From contig JAWPHD010001832.1 of assembly GCA_037043455.1 (NCBI GenBank), forward strand, positions 124,001 through 188,000: a DNA stretch of 64,000 bases, written 5' to 3'. The notes beneath the pieces are model-generated. The model ran no database searches, was not told the DNA's origin, and saw nothing but the letters and a program-made list of their open reading frames with translations. This document shows positions 1-12,229 of this stretch, piece after piece. Position 1 is the first letter of the stretch. Every line of letters begins with the position of its first letter. Source of the DNA: Cyrtodaria siliqua. Taxonomy: Eukaryota; Mollusca; Bivalvia; Adapedonta; Hiatellidae. Made by a program: the position numbers and the translations under genes.

Positions 1-460
1 ACATGTGCTATGGACTTTGTGAATATCATCAACCAGTAAGTGGACTTAAGAAGCAGCTGCAGCCACATGCAATGCCAGGTTACAGACAAAGCTATGCGCT
101 ATATGTCAGTGTTAATAAGAATGGTCTAGAACATGGTAGTCATTGCCCAGTACAAAACGATCCCCTACACCACCAAACAAAACATCCAATCAATTCATAA
201 TTCAGAAGAGCAAATGGGGGCTCACATAGAAAGCAGGCAAGTACAAGCATAACTAAATATTAACACCAGCACATGAAGTTCTATCCACCAAAAATGGAAA
301 GATCCATATTAAACAAAAGAGCTGTCGAAAAGACAGCATTTTCCACTATTCAAATCAATTTTAAACAGGTCACTGACACTTCTGTCTCACCACCAACCAT
401 GGTGCCAGTTCATTCACAAGGTCAAGTCTTAATTGTTGAGGTAAATAGGTGGTGGCGACT
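1..460. other. No recognisable gene
   Basis: Short open frames only (largest 64-65 codons), with no family motif, splice context or repeat match seen elsewhere in the window. Confidence 0.5.
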
Positions 461-467
461 GAGGTGA

Positions 468-630
468 GGGTGTAGGGGTGCGGGGAGGGGGTGGTCAGTA
501 AACATACAAATATCAAAGCAAGACCTTCAATACCCCAGACAGAAAATGAACTTGAAGAGAGTGAGGGAAAAAAACAGAAATAACACAATATATTCATTGG
601 GGGTGGGGGTTGAGAGGAGGGTGATGGGGC
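468..630 (+). other. Two G-run clusters (possible G-quadruplexes)
   Basis: Runs of three to five G separated by short loops occur at about 468-494 and again at 599-629. The spacing fits intramolecular G-quadruplex rules. A weaker (GGT)n-like tract follows near 928-960. A role is not implied. Confidence 0.4.
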
Positions 631-667
631 CCTGATGGAAGAGAACAGGATTGATGCAGACAGGGTA

Positions 668-878
668 ACTGTTTTAAACATATTTATTTTACATCGATAG
701 CGAAACAAGTTGTTGCAACTTACATTAATCACTCTCGATGACTTCCTGGGTAGAACCAGTACTAAGCAATGTGGATTAATTATCTTGCTCAAGGATAAAT
801 AACGTGGCCGCGACGGAGGATCGAACCCACGACCTCTCGATCAGGAGTTCGGCGCTTTACCACTGGACCACGCACTCC
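668..878 (-). mobile_element. tRNA-derived SINE
   Basis: On the minus strand the element starts with a tRNA-like head (A-box-like TGGTCCAGTGGTAAAGCG, B-box GGTTCGATCC) at 878-800. A unique body follows with the motif TACTGGTTCTACCCAGGAA, then an AT-rich tail near 668. The run-on body and tail argue against a standalone tRNA gene. The central motif recurs in other SINEs of the window. Confidence 0.65.
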
Positions 879-1009
879 ACTTCAGGGTAACTGAAGAATA
901 GAATAATTATTTGTCTATTTATCTAGGGTGATGGTGGTGGTGGTGTAGGAGTGGGGAAGGTGTGAGATTTATGGGGCTAATGACATATACAGGCTTACCA
1001 TTGTTATTG

Positions 1010-1720
1010 GATGTAGTGAGTTTCATTGAAATATATGAAGCTGCTTAACAAACTTTAACTGAAGTTAAAAAAGTTGAAAAAGAAAATATCGTCTGGCTAA
1101 AATGAAATAAAAAGTTATGAAACATGACCGTGTCTATAAGTGATGACACTTGTCAAGCTCCTTTGGCTGAGATATATGGCTAGTGGGTATTGAAATAAAT
1201 GGACTTGCCAATAAATCAAATAAAAACAATTCTAAGTCGAAAATAGGCTACACATTTTCTAAAATACAATACAGAAAATATTTATCCAGAGAAAGGGCCA
1301 TACTTTTGCTAAAATGCAATACAGATTTATGGAACATGTGTCTGCTAGCATTCACACTTTACTGAAGTATTAATAATTAACAATCACCTATTGAAATAAA
1401 GCACTTGCCTAAAAACTTTAACCAGCATTTTGAAGTCGAAAAAGACACATAACTTTGCTTAAATGCAATACAGAGTTAATATGGAACATGTGTCTACTAG
1501 AGCCCTTGATATTTCAAGCTTTACTGAAGTTTTGTTGACGTACGACTTTAAGTTGTTAAAATAAATGGACTTTGTCAAAACGGAACTTTAACCAGGAATT
1601 CAAAGTAATAAAAAAAACATGCTTTTGCTTAAATGCCATACAGAGTTATGGAACCTGTGTCTACCAGTGTCCTTGATGGCACTGATGACATATTTCAAGT
1701 TTCACTGACCAGTGGTTGCT
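1010..1720. repeat. Diverged tandem repeat, unit about 170 bp
   Basis: Blocks containing variants of 'GCTTAAATGCAATACAGAG' followed by 'TTATGGAACATGTGTCT' and 'TGAAATAAATGGACTTG' recur at roughly 1190, 1390 and 1560, with a weaker block near 1020. Units are considerably diverged. No coding potential was seen across them. Confidence 0.5.
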
Positions 1721-1809
1721 GACATAACAGGACTTGGCCAACAACTGAAAACCAACCTCGACGCAGACGTTGAGTAGACCTACAACAGCTCTTCTTATTC
1801 TACGAATGG

Positions 1810-2525
1810 TAAAAATGAGATATAGGGTCCTATAGAAACCACAGTGTCCGAACGCAATGGCATCGTAGGTCCGCACTGTGCTGCAAACAAGGACTTGATA
1901 ATATAATGAAAAAGACAAAAACAACAGAAAGGGTGATTAAGACAGGGTTACCGACTTGGCTAGCTTGAATCGATTTTATATGCGCACAATCCTCGCTATT
2001 ATCCTGTCTGCAGCGCCCAAATAGACAAGACAGTGTAAACAAAACTACATCCCATCAAAAGGCATTATCTGACAATAAAGTCCACATCCAGAGAAACTAA
2101 CTAAAGAAACACATACAAAATAATAAACATTTCAGGATGTATCCAGAATCGTACTGAACAGCCATAGTAGTTGCAGCTAAAGAGAAAACCAATCTAGGGT
2201 ACGACCAGAAAACCCGAGTGACGAAAGCTCATGTACCCACCACCCTTAGTTGGGGTTTCAGTAGGTACAATCATAGAGTCCCAAGAGGTAGTCCAGTCAT
2301 CGCACAAGTGAAAAGTGAAGCGTAATAACTCACTGTAGAGGGGTCAATCACTAAACATGCAGTGCGCTGTAAAACCAAAGTTATATACTTTTCTGACGAA
2401 CTTCCCGATTAAATTTGTAAAGCGGTCAGGAAACCCGTCAGACCCCTTTAACTTTCAAAGTTTATAGACCATATCTCCATAAAATGAGGGTTATGATATG
2501 CCTAGTCGCAGAAGTGTTTTAAGGT
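1810..2525 (-). mobile_element. Family B retroelement, 3' fragment
   Basis: Near-identical in layout to the 3' part of the better B copy at 48,113-48,760. The segment starting 'GAGATATAGGGTCCTATAG' is followed by the long 3' non-coding tail and then the last RT codons (minus strand) near 2,300-2,460. It is truncated within the RT. A few internal deletions relative to the 7.1-kb copy are visible around 1,940. Confidence 0.65.
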
Positions 2526-2554
2526 TGGTGAAAAAAACATTCTGGATTTCAAAA

Positions 2555-2645
2555 AAGAGTATGATAATGGACCTTTGGAAACGGTCGAAAACGACACATA
2601 CGAAATATTGCAGTGTCGGTTTGATTGAGACTGTTACCGTTCAAG
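2555..2645 (-). repeat. Family Z repeat fragment
   Basis: Minus-strand match to the end of family Z, including the 'GAGTATGATAATGGACCTTT' edge and a degenerate copy of the CAGTCTC...GAGACTG stem. It abuts the B fragment. Confidence 0.55.
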
Positions 2646-2834
2646 TTGACGAATAAAAATAATCTGGCCAGTGTATTAGGCGAAATAAAAATCCCGGCTT
2701 TAAGGAAATGAAAAAAATAATATTCCGGCTCCTCAAAGGAAAATCCCAGGCCCCCACCCCCAACCCCTCACGTCCAGAAATCAAAATGGTCGGTCCATTA
2801 TTCATCTTTGTAGCTGTTTTGTTCTGCACGTGTT

Positions 2835-3045
2835 TTGTGGTCCCACCCTATTGCCATCCCAATAAAACGGGGCAGTTCAAATAAAGATATCCATCCCCAC
2901 AATCTAACAAACCAGGCAGCATTAATAGGCAACATAAGTAATTAATGATATAAACATCGAACATGCATTCCAGATCCCCAGTCAACAAAAACACGCAAAT
3001 ACAAGGATAAATAAAAGAGAACGCACGTGACATCCCAAGCAAACA
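2835..3045 (-). mobile_element. Family A tail fragment, rearranged
   Basis: Contains the A-family block 'TTGCCATCCCAATAAAACGG' followed by 'CAGCATTAATAGGCAA'. The outer tail block (with 'CCCCAGTCAACAAAAACACG') lies on the far side, so the order differs from intact A tails. A rearranged remnant. Confidence 0.5.
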
Positions 3046-3900
3046 AAGTATATCATTGTATCCAGAATATTACCATATTTACATAGTCCATGTGTTTGAT
3101 ATTTGGAATATTATATTATAAAATTTGTTTGATTAGTATAAATCTATACTTTGTAAATACATTTGTATTTGATGTTAAACACTCGCCGAGTTGGGGTGTC
3201 TTTCGTATATACCAAAGCGTTGCATAATACACGTACTGTGTATCTTTTTATCAAATCAAAGACATTTAATCATGTGTTAGTTAAATTGAAACAAGTCGAA
3301 TACAGATAGCTGAAATAGTAAGATTTGTCCACATGATTTCGTCTGATCTAAAAGAGAAGGATATTCATGTATGTGCTGGCGAATAATTGTTAGATAGTGT
3401 GGGGAAAATGTTTCTTGTCTCTCTATTGACTGTAGTTTGAGGTCGAGACATTATAAAATTACAAATTACATTCAAACGAGCACGACACAAACTTAATTGG
3501 AATATAGTTCAAATTCATGTTTTAAGTAGATATTGTTGTTGTTGTTATTTTAAATCGAATGTTTGGTGATACGTTATATTTGGCTAGAATAAAAACAAAC
3601 CTTGTACGTGAGGAATTTCACATTACCTGTGTATTACAAATTTGAACCTCACGTGTGTTTCGAAATTAAAACGGTTTAAGTACCTACCGTATTTTGATCA
3701 CGTTATAGTTTACCTATATCAATATTCAAGACGTTTACCTATATTCCAGAGTGCTCTTGACCTCATAAGTATAAGGACAATATTTGCTTAGTTTAGACAC
3801 TCACTCCAAACACCGTTAAAGTGAACAACAAATAAGCCATTTATAATGTAATACGACCGATTGACATTGTTTTAAATGTCACTTGTACAGTAAGAGCAGT
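3046..3900. other. No recognisable feature
   Basis: AT-rich sequence without long frames, clear splice-bounded frames or matches to the repeat families of this window. Confidence 0.5.
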
Positions 3901-3919
3901 CGCTGGCACTTTATATACA

Positions 3920-4140
3920 CAAAAATAAGAAACATTGTCACAGCACCCAAATGCACTGTACCACAAACAGCATATTAACTATACAATGAAAAGGACAATA
4001 CACAAAGAGTGGCGAAGACATGGTAACCGACTTGGAACTGTCAGTAAACATGTTTAAAGTTAAACAAGTATAATAGTCAATCTTCAAACTCGTATACAAA
4101 TAAATAGTTCGCCAAGGCAAATACGTTTTCTGAAAGGGCT
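3920..4140 (-). mobile_element. Family B tail fragment
   Basis: Minus-strand match to the outer end of B: 'GGTAACCGACTTGGAACTGT' and the adjacent 'ACAATGAAAAGGACAATACA' block, diverged from the 7.2-kb copy. Confidence 0.45.
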
Positions 4141-4479
4141 TTAATTTACGTCATAGCGGTATATTTTATATACAAAATAATTGCCCTTACTTGTTTATAA
4201 AGAGGCATATTGCGAACAAACGCTATTATGCAAAATAATAAACCTGGCAACTTGTAACGTTGGAATAAACGTATATTTTAACTCTTCTCCTGAAAGAAAG
4301 AAAATAATTGTATCACATTAGATCAGACTTTCAATCATATGTTTCAAACAAGATATCAAACAAGAGACCCTACAGGGTCTGAGGGTGCTCTACTCGTTAA
4401 ACTGATTCTCTTGAAATGAATTTTAGTATCTTTAAACGTTAATGCGTTTAAATGTTGTCTTCCCAAAAGTAGATTTAAA

Positions 4480-4685
4480 GACGAACAATACATTTTGCAT
4501 TCAAGGACCACCGTCAACCAAAACCACGCATCAAAACAAACAGCAATGACAAGGATAAATAAAAGGTAAAGTATAAGATAAAACAAACATAAAAAAGGAT
4601 GAAAAAAGACTACCGCATTGGAACGGTCAGTGGTATCAACAACGACAACATCGCGTTCAATAGTTAACTGGAACTGAACCACTAT
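4480..4685 (-). mobile_element. Family A tail fragment
   Basis: Shows the characteristic outer A end: a block corresponding to GGTTGACTGTCCTCCTTGAATG, then 'CTACCGCATTGGAACGGTCA', on the minus strand. Confidence 0.5.
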
Positions 4686-4703
4686 TAATTTCCGATAGAC
4701 TTA

Positions 4704-4885
4704 CAGTATAGCCTAATTTGGTGTCACACATGCCATCATACTCCGTCATACTTGAAACTGTCAGTAAACCATCTTCAAAACCAGCACAACACAGACATAG
4801 CAAAAAATCAAGCTCCATTTCGGCTTTCAACTTTAGAATTTTGCTCAAAGTGAAAGTAGGTATCGATTCTGACGAATTCAGGTCA
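4704..4885 (-). other. Candidate orphan exon
   Basis: On the minus strand a pyrimidine-rich stretch ending in CAG (4886-4888) precedes 60 open codons, closed by a consensus GTAAGT donor at 4703. The frame reads ...TEYDGMCDTKLGYT before the donor. I do not recognise the peptide and found no companion exon, so it may be chance or an exon of a gene outside the repeats. Confidence 0.22.
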
Positions 4886-4899
4886 AATCTGACGAAGAA

Positions 4900-5950
4900 C
4901 GCAAACAAATCTTACCTCATAAAAAGTAGTGCCATTCACTTGTCTCAGCTCTGATTAACCTGATTCTTGCAGCAAATTATCTTGGAATCTACTCTCTATA
5001 CAAAAATATTAATCTATACTACCTATGGAATGCACTTTCATTCACACAGCATCTCAAATAACACTACTGTCAACTGTATATAGGACTACTTTCGGCAACT
5101 ACCATTTTGACCCCCTGGTTTCCAGTCCAAGTCTAACTAGTCCCCTTTTAGATTTTTGTGCTTATGTTTGCTAAGTGCCACTGGAAGGAGAAGTAATTAA
5201 TGGAGAACAATTTTTATTTTCCTTCTTTACTGAATTGAGCAAATGAACTGACATGATTATGACACTGCGCTTGGAATATAAATGCTGATTTAACATTATA
5301 AGACGAAAGTATGTACACTTTCGGAAATAACAGCTTTGTTTGTATCGAGTGTTTACCAAAACATTTTTTCTCCTAAAAACGTGTTTACAATGCGCAACTT
5401 TATTCATCTATTGGTACAGCGATAACTTTTATTTTAAGAACACACTGATACCCCAGAACCAGCCGATTATCAGCTTCATATCGAGAGCTATTATTTGAAC
5501 AGAGCATATTTTATGGGATTTATGTACATCCATCTATTTTGTATATTCGTATACATCTACTGTGTACGGTCTGATAATAGGAGGCTTTTATCACCAAAAC
5601 ATTGCTTATATTACCTATACTATCTTATTTGATTAACATTATTACATCTGTAATATATGACAAGTGTTTTACATTAATTTTACATCGTAAATTATTCGTA
5701 TAAGCTACAAGCTTCAATAATCTCCGTTCCCGAGCACCTGCTATTTCCGATAGTTATCGTTACAAATTCTACCGACGAATTGATGCTTTGCATCAAACTG
5801 TTCCTGTTATATTTATGTAGAATATCGGAATAACAACTGGGACGAGTTTAACATCCACGGAGGTAATTAGCAAAACTAACAAAGACTAGTTTGTAAACAA
5901 GGTTAATCTTCTACTTCAGACATGTGTATTGGCGGCATATCTTTCTCACT
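4900..5950. other. No recognisable feature
   Basis: Only short frames and no repeat-family match. The sequence is AT-rich and non-repetitive within the window. Confidence 0.45.
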
Positions 5951-6134
5951 TACTTTTATTTCCCACATGCGGGGTGTGTTTTGATTTTCTAAACCGTTAA
6001 CCTGCGGTTGAACACGTAGATAACATTTACGTTCATAATATTTGTTCTGGTCGTGTAGGAAATACAAAACATAATGTTTGAATGTTGATTTAAGAAATTT
6101 TCAAAAGCATGCTTTAACTTATTGTTTTTAAATT

Positions 6135-6275
6135 ATTTGTGACTTGTGTAGCCCTATTGTCAACCCTTTTATGTTGGCTCTGTCGTGTCTTGTCTTTTAG
6201 TCATCTTTAAAAGCGTTGTTATTTTCCGTGCGTACTTTTGCTTGACTGTGGTCCTTGAATGCTGGATTTCCTGCT
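6135..6275 (+). mobile_element. Family A outer-tail fragment
   Basis: Contains 'GTAGCCCTATTGTCAACCC' and a diverged 'TGTGGTCCTTGAATGCTGG', the outer end of A tails. It interrupts the left copy of the 5.96-6.9 kb duplication. Confidence 0.55.
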
Positions 6276-6277
6276 CG

Positions 6278-6358
6278 ACTTGTATATCTACTTGTATATC
6301 TACTTGTTATATCTACTTGTTATATCTACTTGTATATCTACTTGTTATATCTACGACA
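6278..6358 (+). repeat. Short tandem repeat, 13-14-bp unit
   Basis: About six copies of CTTGT(T)ATATCTA, directly after the A-family terminus. Confidence 0.8.
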
Positions 6359-6939
6359 GTGGTTTAACAAAACAAAAGGTATCTTTAGTGTTTTTGTAAA
6401 CTCTCCTTATCCGAATGCAGATTAAGATTAATAGGTACAACCGACTTATGAATGACTGCCCACATGGGGGCTGCAAGATGCAGCAAAACAGCAGTTATAC
6501 TATAAATAATATAAATAATACAGTACTTGTAAACAAGTTATATCTCTGTACTTCCCATATGTGGGACGTGTTTTGATTTTCTAAGCCGTTAACGTTCGGT
6601 TAAACACGTAGATAACAATTTACGTTAATAGTATTTATTCTAGCCTTAAAGGAAATACAAAACATTATGTTTTAATGTTGATTTAAGGTATTTTCAAACA
6701 TATAATTTAACTTTCTTTGCTTTATGGCTTATATCTACGTCAGCGGTTCTTGTAAACACTCTTTATCCGAATATAGATTTGTTTAGGTAAAACCGAATTA
6801 CCAATGACTGTCCACATGGGAGTTGCTAGAGGCAGATACACTGTAGTAATACAGAAGTTAAACAGCAGTTATGCTATAAACCATCCACAGCACTTGTAAA
6901 CACGTAATACCGCTGTACAATGAATGAAACGATAGCATA

Positions 6940-7105
6940 ACAGTAGATATCAAAGACCACAGTCAACCAAAATCACACGCATATAAAACAAACAATAATT
7001 ACAAATATGAAAAAGCAACATATGACATCACAAACATAAATCGGTTGAAAACAGGGCTACCGCATTGGAACGGTCAGTGGCAAAAAAGGCCGCTGGTGGT
7101 TTAAA
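6940..7105 (-). mobile_element. Family A outer-tail fragment
   Basis: Minus-strand A end ('CAGTCAACCAAAATCACACG', then 'GCATTGGAACGGTCAGTGGC'). It is joined directly to a family B copy at 7,106. Confidence 0.55.
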
Positions 7106-7685
7106 TGAGATATAGGGTCCTATAGAAACCACAGCGTCCGAGCGCAAATGCATCGTAGGTCCGTACTTTACTGCAAACAAGGACTTGAAAATACAATGAA
7201 AGAGACAAAAAAACAACAGAAAGGGTGGTGAAGACAAGGTTACCGACTTGGAACGGTCAGTAGGCAATAAGGCCCACTGGTTAGCTTGAATCGATTTTAT
7301 ATGCGCACAGTCCTCGCTATTATCCTGTCTTCAGCGCCCAAATAGACAAGACAGTGTAAACAGAACTACATCCCGTCAAAAGGAATTCTCTAACAATAAA
7401 GTCCACATCCTGAGAAACTAACTATAGAAACACATACAAAATAATAAAACATCTCAGGATGTATCCAGAATCGTACTGAACAATCATAGTAGTTGCAGCT
7501 AAATAGAAAACCAATCTAGGGTACGACCAGAAAACCCGAGTGACGAAAGCTCATGCACCCACCACCCTTAGTTGGGGTTTCAGTAGGTACAATCATAGAG
7601 TCCCAAGAGGTAGTCCAGTCATCGCACAAGTGAAAAGTGAAGCGAAATGACTGACTGTAGTTAATACAGTACTTGTAAGCACCCG
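7106..7685 (-). mobile_element. Family B retroelement, 3' fragment
   Basis: Begins 'GAGATATAGGGTCCTATAG' and carries the whole B tail with the 'CGGTCAGTAGGCAATAAGGC' block, ending near the RT C-terminus region ('AGTCCAGTCATCGCACAAG'). Closely similar to 48,113-48,660 and 1,810-2,330. Confidence 0.65.
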
Positions 7686-7689
7686 AAAA

Positions 7690-8815
7690 ACCAGTTTCTC
7701 GGGTGCACCAAACCTCACTCTTACCAAAGTGTCATCCCAATAGAACGAGTCGGTGTAAATAAAGATATTCCCGCCAGGTTATATTCTCTAGCAAGGCAGC
7801 ATTAATAGGCAATATAAGTAAAACACACAGATTATTTCATAAGAATATAAACAAACAAAAACCTGGAAAGCCACAAAACAAGTACTCATTGACTTGGCAA
7901 AGGCCAGAGCAATAAGACAACACACGGTTAAGGGTGCGACAAGACAATATTTAAGACAAACATGAAAGCTACCGTCCTTTGAGGATTTAGGTAGACGTCA
8001 TCAAAGAGTCAACAGTCTGTCCGGTCATCGCACAATCAAAGAGGATAGCGTAGTATTTAAGTATAAACGGGTCAACCAATAAACATGCAGTGCGTTTCAA
8101 AATGATAGGGTCATAACCTCTTATGATAAACTGTTTAACACGGTTTAACAAGTTTAACAACGATTGTATCAAAGTCATTATGACCAAGGATCTCACGAAG
8201 TTTTTAAATCACATCACCATAGATATCAGAATGTGATAATTGTTCAAAGGTGTTTCGAAGTTTATGGTCACGGTAGCCCTGCTGGAGTAGTTTCTTAGTT
8301 ATACAACTATTACGAATATTAAAGTCCTAAACATGACTACAAGCTCTAGCTCTGTTGAGATGAAGTTTCTTAGGATAGATATTATTAACCATAGTAGAAT
8401 AGAAACGATTGTCAATGCTCTATTTGTCATCCAGATACCGAGTGGTGTCATTAAAGGCTTCAATTACATCTGGAATATCTGGTGAAAGGCTCAACATGAA
8501 ATCTCTTTCATAGCAATACAACAACAAATATGTGACAACAGGTGGACAGTTCGTCCCTTTATCTGGTGAAAAACTAAATATGAAACATCTGTTTCATAGC
8601 AATACAACAACAAATATGTGACAAGAGGTGGACAGTTCGTCCCTTTATCTGGTGAAAAACTAAATATGAAACATCTGTTTCATAGCAAAACAAGAACAAA
8701 TATGTGACAAGAGGTGCACGGTTCGTACCCATATATTTGTTAATAGGGCATTTGAAATCGGTATAAGGTAACAAGTTGTCTATAAACGTTAGATCCATAC
8801 CTGACGAAAATATTA
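7690..8815 (-). mobile_element. Family A retroelement with decayed RT C-terminus
   Basis: Minus-strand A element: tail (7,690-7,965), then RT-coding sequence. The frame at 7,987-8,196 contains GYDPIILKRTACLLVDPF, the conserved A/B C-terminus. Further upstream (8,280-8,800) lie remnants of the palm region (MGTN-AP...LFL). Frameshifts and stops break the frame, so this is a pseudogene. An 86-bp internal tandem duplication affects the palm part. Confidence 0.6.
8475..8735 (-). repeat. 86-bp tandem triplication inside an RT remnant
   Basis: Three consecutive copies of a block beginning 'TATCTGGTGAAAAACTAAAT' (first copy slightly different) and ending 'GGACAGTTCGTCCCTT'. The second and third are nearly identical, so the expansion post-dates element death. 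Confidence 0.75.
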
Positions 8816-9150
8816 TCTAATAGAAAAATAAATGCTGATCTTAATATTAAGACTAAAGACATTTTGTTTTGCATGATATGTATACCATTTACATGTCGAG
8901 TTATTATTGCATGATATCGCCCCGATGATCTGTCTGTCTGTCCGTCCGTCCGTAAATCTGCAAAGTAGACAACATACCCTAACGATGATTAAACAATTTT
9001 CAAAGCCTTTAAATTAAAACCTGGAGAAGTGAAATCACTTGCTCAAAATTAAAATAAGAAACCGAAGTATTTGAGAATGTACCACCAAGTATTTGCAAAT
9101 AAATATCGGGCTAAAGCCTTGATGACCCCAAAGGGCCACTAAGTAATAAC
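8816..9150. other. Short (CTGT/CCGT)n tract, otherwise featureless
   Basis: A tetranucleotide-like 'CTGTCTGTCTGTCCGTCCGT' tract near 8,930-8,952. The rest shows no frame or repeat match. Confidence 0.5.
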
Positions 9151-9972
9151 ATTACTGATTTGCACTCAGGTCGAACTTCGTAAAACCTTTGCAAAATTTA
9201 TTATCGTTACCCTGATCTTCTTTCCAAATATAAAAGTAATTTAAGGACTCTTCTGCGACAAGGACTATCACAACCTGACTTATATGGTGATGTGATTTAT
9301 AAACTTCGTAAGATTCTTGGTCATGGTCACTTTCATACTATCTTTGTTAAACTTGTTAAAAAGTTTATCAAAAGAGGTTATGACCCTATCATTTTGCAAG
9401 CTTACTGCATGCTTAGTGGTGGACCCTTTTACAGTTCGCCACTATGCTTTCCTCTTTAATTGTACGATGACCGGACAGGCTGTGGACCCTATGATGACGC
9501 CTACCTAAAGCCCAATGGGACGGTGGCGTTTGATGTTTGTCTATAATCTTTCTTGTCGTGCCCTTAATGGTTTATTCTCTTGTTGCTCTGGTTTCTTTGT
9601 GGCTTTCTAGGCTATTGTTTTTTTGTATTATATGTACACGAGCATATTTGTGTTTTACTTATAATGCCTATTGATGCTGCCTTGCTGGTTAGATATTAGA
9701 TCATGGCGGGGATTTCTTTATTTACACTGTCCCGTTTTAATGGGATGACAGTAGGGTAAGTGTGAGGTTTGGTGCCCCCTCCTGTGGCCTACTTTGCCAC
9801 TGACCGTTCCAATGCGGTAGCCCTATTGTCAACCCTTTTGTGTTTGTGATGTCGTTTGCTTTTATTATTACTTTTGTATTCTTGTTTGTCTGTTTGCGTG
9901 TTTGTGTCTGTTTTGTGGTTGACTGTCCTCCTTGAATGCTACTTTCCCTGTCCGATCCCTGTCTATACAACC
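9150..9972 (+). mobile_element. Family A retroelement, 3' part
   Basis: Plus-strand copy paralleling 42,760-43,595. RT C-terminal coding sequence (9,180-9,508, shifted; ends ...DPFTVRHYAFLFNCTMTGQ) is followed by the ~460-bp A tail. The tail contains 'CACTGACCGTTCCAATGCGG' and ends near 'CCCTGTCCGATCC'. Frames are broken upstream, so it is a dead 3'-anchored copy. Confidence 0.65.
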
Positions 9973-11290
9973 TCGCTATTATCCTGTCTTCAGCGCTCAA
10001 ATTGACAAGACAGTGTACATAAAGTACATTCCATCAAAAGGAAATAACAATTAAGTCCACATCCAGAGCAATTAGGAAACTATACACTTATCTGTTATTG
10101 TAAAGATATATAAAAAAAATAAATTAGAAATACCTCAGGATGTATCCAGTATTGTACTGAACAAACACAGCAGTTGCAGCTCAAGAGAAAACCAATCTAG
10201 GGTACGACTATAAAACACGCGGGACAAAGGTTCAAGCACCATCCTCCCCTTTCAGAGTTTCAGAAGGTACAATCGAGGTTGTCCGGTCATCGCACAAGAG
10301 AAAAGTGAAGATTGACTGACTGTAGAGGGATCAATCACCAAACATAAAGTACGCTGTAATACTAAAGAGTCGTATCCTTTTATGACGAATTTCCTGATTA
10401 ATTTTGTAAAGTGTAATCCGTCGGACTCTTTAATTTCCGAAGTTTAAAGATCACATCTCCATACAAGAATGGTTGGGATATTCCTAGTCGTAGAAATGTT
10501 TTTAGGTTGGTTTTGTACTTTTCCAGCAGGTTTTCGTTGCGGCAAAAGATCTACGTAGTTTATGATAAAGAAAACCTTTCTGAAGACGTTTTATTGAAAT
10601 CCTTAACATCGTTACATGCCTTAGCAAAACGAATTAGCTGGGAGATATAAACCCCGTATGATGTAGCACGGCGTACGTCCCCATCTAAATGTGGATAGTT
10701 AACGATGTCAAAGTTTAAGTAATCTTTCTTGTCTCATGTAATCATTTGAAATCGAGAGATGAAGATCGATGAATGGTGCTATGGAATCCGAACTGTTGGT
10801 TGTTTTCAACGTGAGCTCTGGTGGATACATATTAATGACCATATGAGCAAAGAACGATTATCAATACTGAGTATGTCATCCAGACACCGGGATGTATTAT
10901 TAAACGCATCCATAATGTCTCTTTGGCTAGCATGTGACAAACTCAACATGAAATATCTTTTATAACAGTATAAAAACAAATCTGCGACAAGTGGGGCACA
11001 GTTAGTACCCATAGGAATACCAACAACCTGGCGGTAAACGGTTTTACCATATATGATAAAAATATTATCTAAAAAAAAAGACAACGCTCTACAAACATGT
11101 CCATATGTTATAATTATCAATAGGGGCGTTTGTAAAGATCGAGCTGATATTATTACAAGCAAGAAAGGTAGTCCCTTCCCTATCAAATTTCTTCTGTATA
11201 AGCTGAATCAATTTATCTTTGATCAGGTTATGTTGTAGAGTGGTGAATAGAGTGGAAAAGCCAAAGGTGCTTTGTGGTCTCCACACTGCA
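9973..11290 (-). mobile_element. Family B retroelement with RT domain
   Basis: Minus-strand B copy: tail (9,973-10,480) and RT (10,480-11,290). The RT shows FSTLFTT (palm start), GIPMGTNCAPLVADLFLYCY and ...TSRCLDDILSIDN, in which the catalytic tyrosine of YLDD is Cys. A block encoding DGDV-RATSYGVYISQLIRF follows near 10,610-10,700. Several stops and shifts indicate a pseudogene. Known: RT palm motif D...YxDD. Inferred: same lineage as the 48-kb copy. It is not assigned to a clade, though Penelope-like is one possibility. Confidence 0.6.
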
Positions 11291-11524
11291 CAAAGTCTCG
11301 ATTTTAAAATCAGAAACTATCCTATTATAATTGAATATAAGATTTCTAGTTGATTTCTTATACTTGTAATATATAATAGGAGTCTCAATATTCTTGATAT
11401 ATATATTTTGGAATTTTGTCAGTGACCCACCCGCCTGTCACTAAAACACTAGATGCCTTAGTTTAAATATAGGACATAGTTGTATATACGGGCATGACTG
11501 CGGGATGTTCCATTATTTGATATA

Positions 11525-11870
11525 ATATGTCGTTTTATTGTTTAATCACTCATAGGATATGTTGTCTGCTTTTTAATTTAGTCTTTTGGCTTTTATTTGT
11601 GATATGCAGGCTTCATAACCGCTGCTCCCAACTAAATTCCATTTTGTTCATTTCGCTCTTCGCGGCATAGTATTTTATTAGATACTGGGACCATTATGTA
11701 CTATTGATTTTATGAATATTGAGTTCTGCTCAACCCCGCGTTAGAGGGCGTGAGCGGTAGCTAGCATATTTCACTACCGTTCATGAACAGTCTCAATCAA
11801 ACCGAGACTGCAATATTTCGTATGTGTCGTGTTCGGCCGTTTCCAAAGGTCCATTATCATACTCTTTTAT
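11525..11870 (+). repeat. Family Z repeat
   Basis: Contains 'CAGGCTTCATAACCGCTGCT', 'ATTGAGTTCTGCTCAACC', the AGAGGGCGTGA block and the conserved stem-loop CAGTCTC-AATCAAACC-GAGACTG near 11,790. It ends 'GGTCCATTATCATACTCTTT'. Confidence 0.65.
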
Positions 11871-11964
11871 TATATACCTATCAATACTCTGTATCAACTC
11901 TAGACGTTTTCTGAAAGTTTTACTGAACTTATCATACCACACAGGTGAATATTTTTCAAAAAGT

Positions 11965-12100
11965 ACGCGGATAAATAAAAGAAAGTACGCGACCCCACAA
12001 ACAAGAACGTGTGGACAATATGTGTACCGCCTGGGAACGGTCAGTGGCAACATTGACGCTGGGGAGTGGGGGTGGGGATGGTTAAATCGGGTTCTACTGT
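11965..12100 (-). mobile_element. Family A tail fragment
   Basis: Minus-strand 'GTGTACCGCCTGGGAACGGT' block with the adjoining A outer sequence, diverged. Confidence 0.45.
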
Positions 12101-12229
12101 ACAGCAAACATCACTTTTACACTATTGTTATCCCCGATAAATGGATAAATTAAGACATCCTCTCCAGGCGATATCCACTAATAAACTAGGCATTTACAAT
12201 AGGCAATATAACTATTTTAGGTTTAGTGC

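Larger units (their letters stand above)
5960..6905. repeat. Old tandem duplication split by a family A insertion
   Basis: 5,960-6,120 matches 6,549-6,715 (shared 'GTGTTTTGATTTTCTAA' and 'AACACGTAGATAACA'). 6,391-6,541 matches 6,745-6,905 (shared 'AACAGCAGTTAT'). The left copy is interrupted by an A-family fragment and microsatellite (6,121-6,390) that the right copy lacks. The copies are visibly diverged. Confidence 0.55.

Noticed and set aside
800..878. Possible functional tRNA gene
   Set aside because: A and B boxes are present, but no clean acceptor stem closes and the sequence continues into a SINE body and tail.
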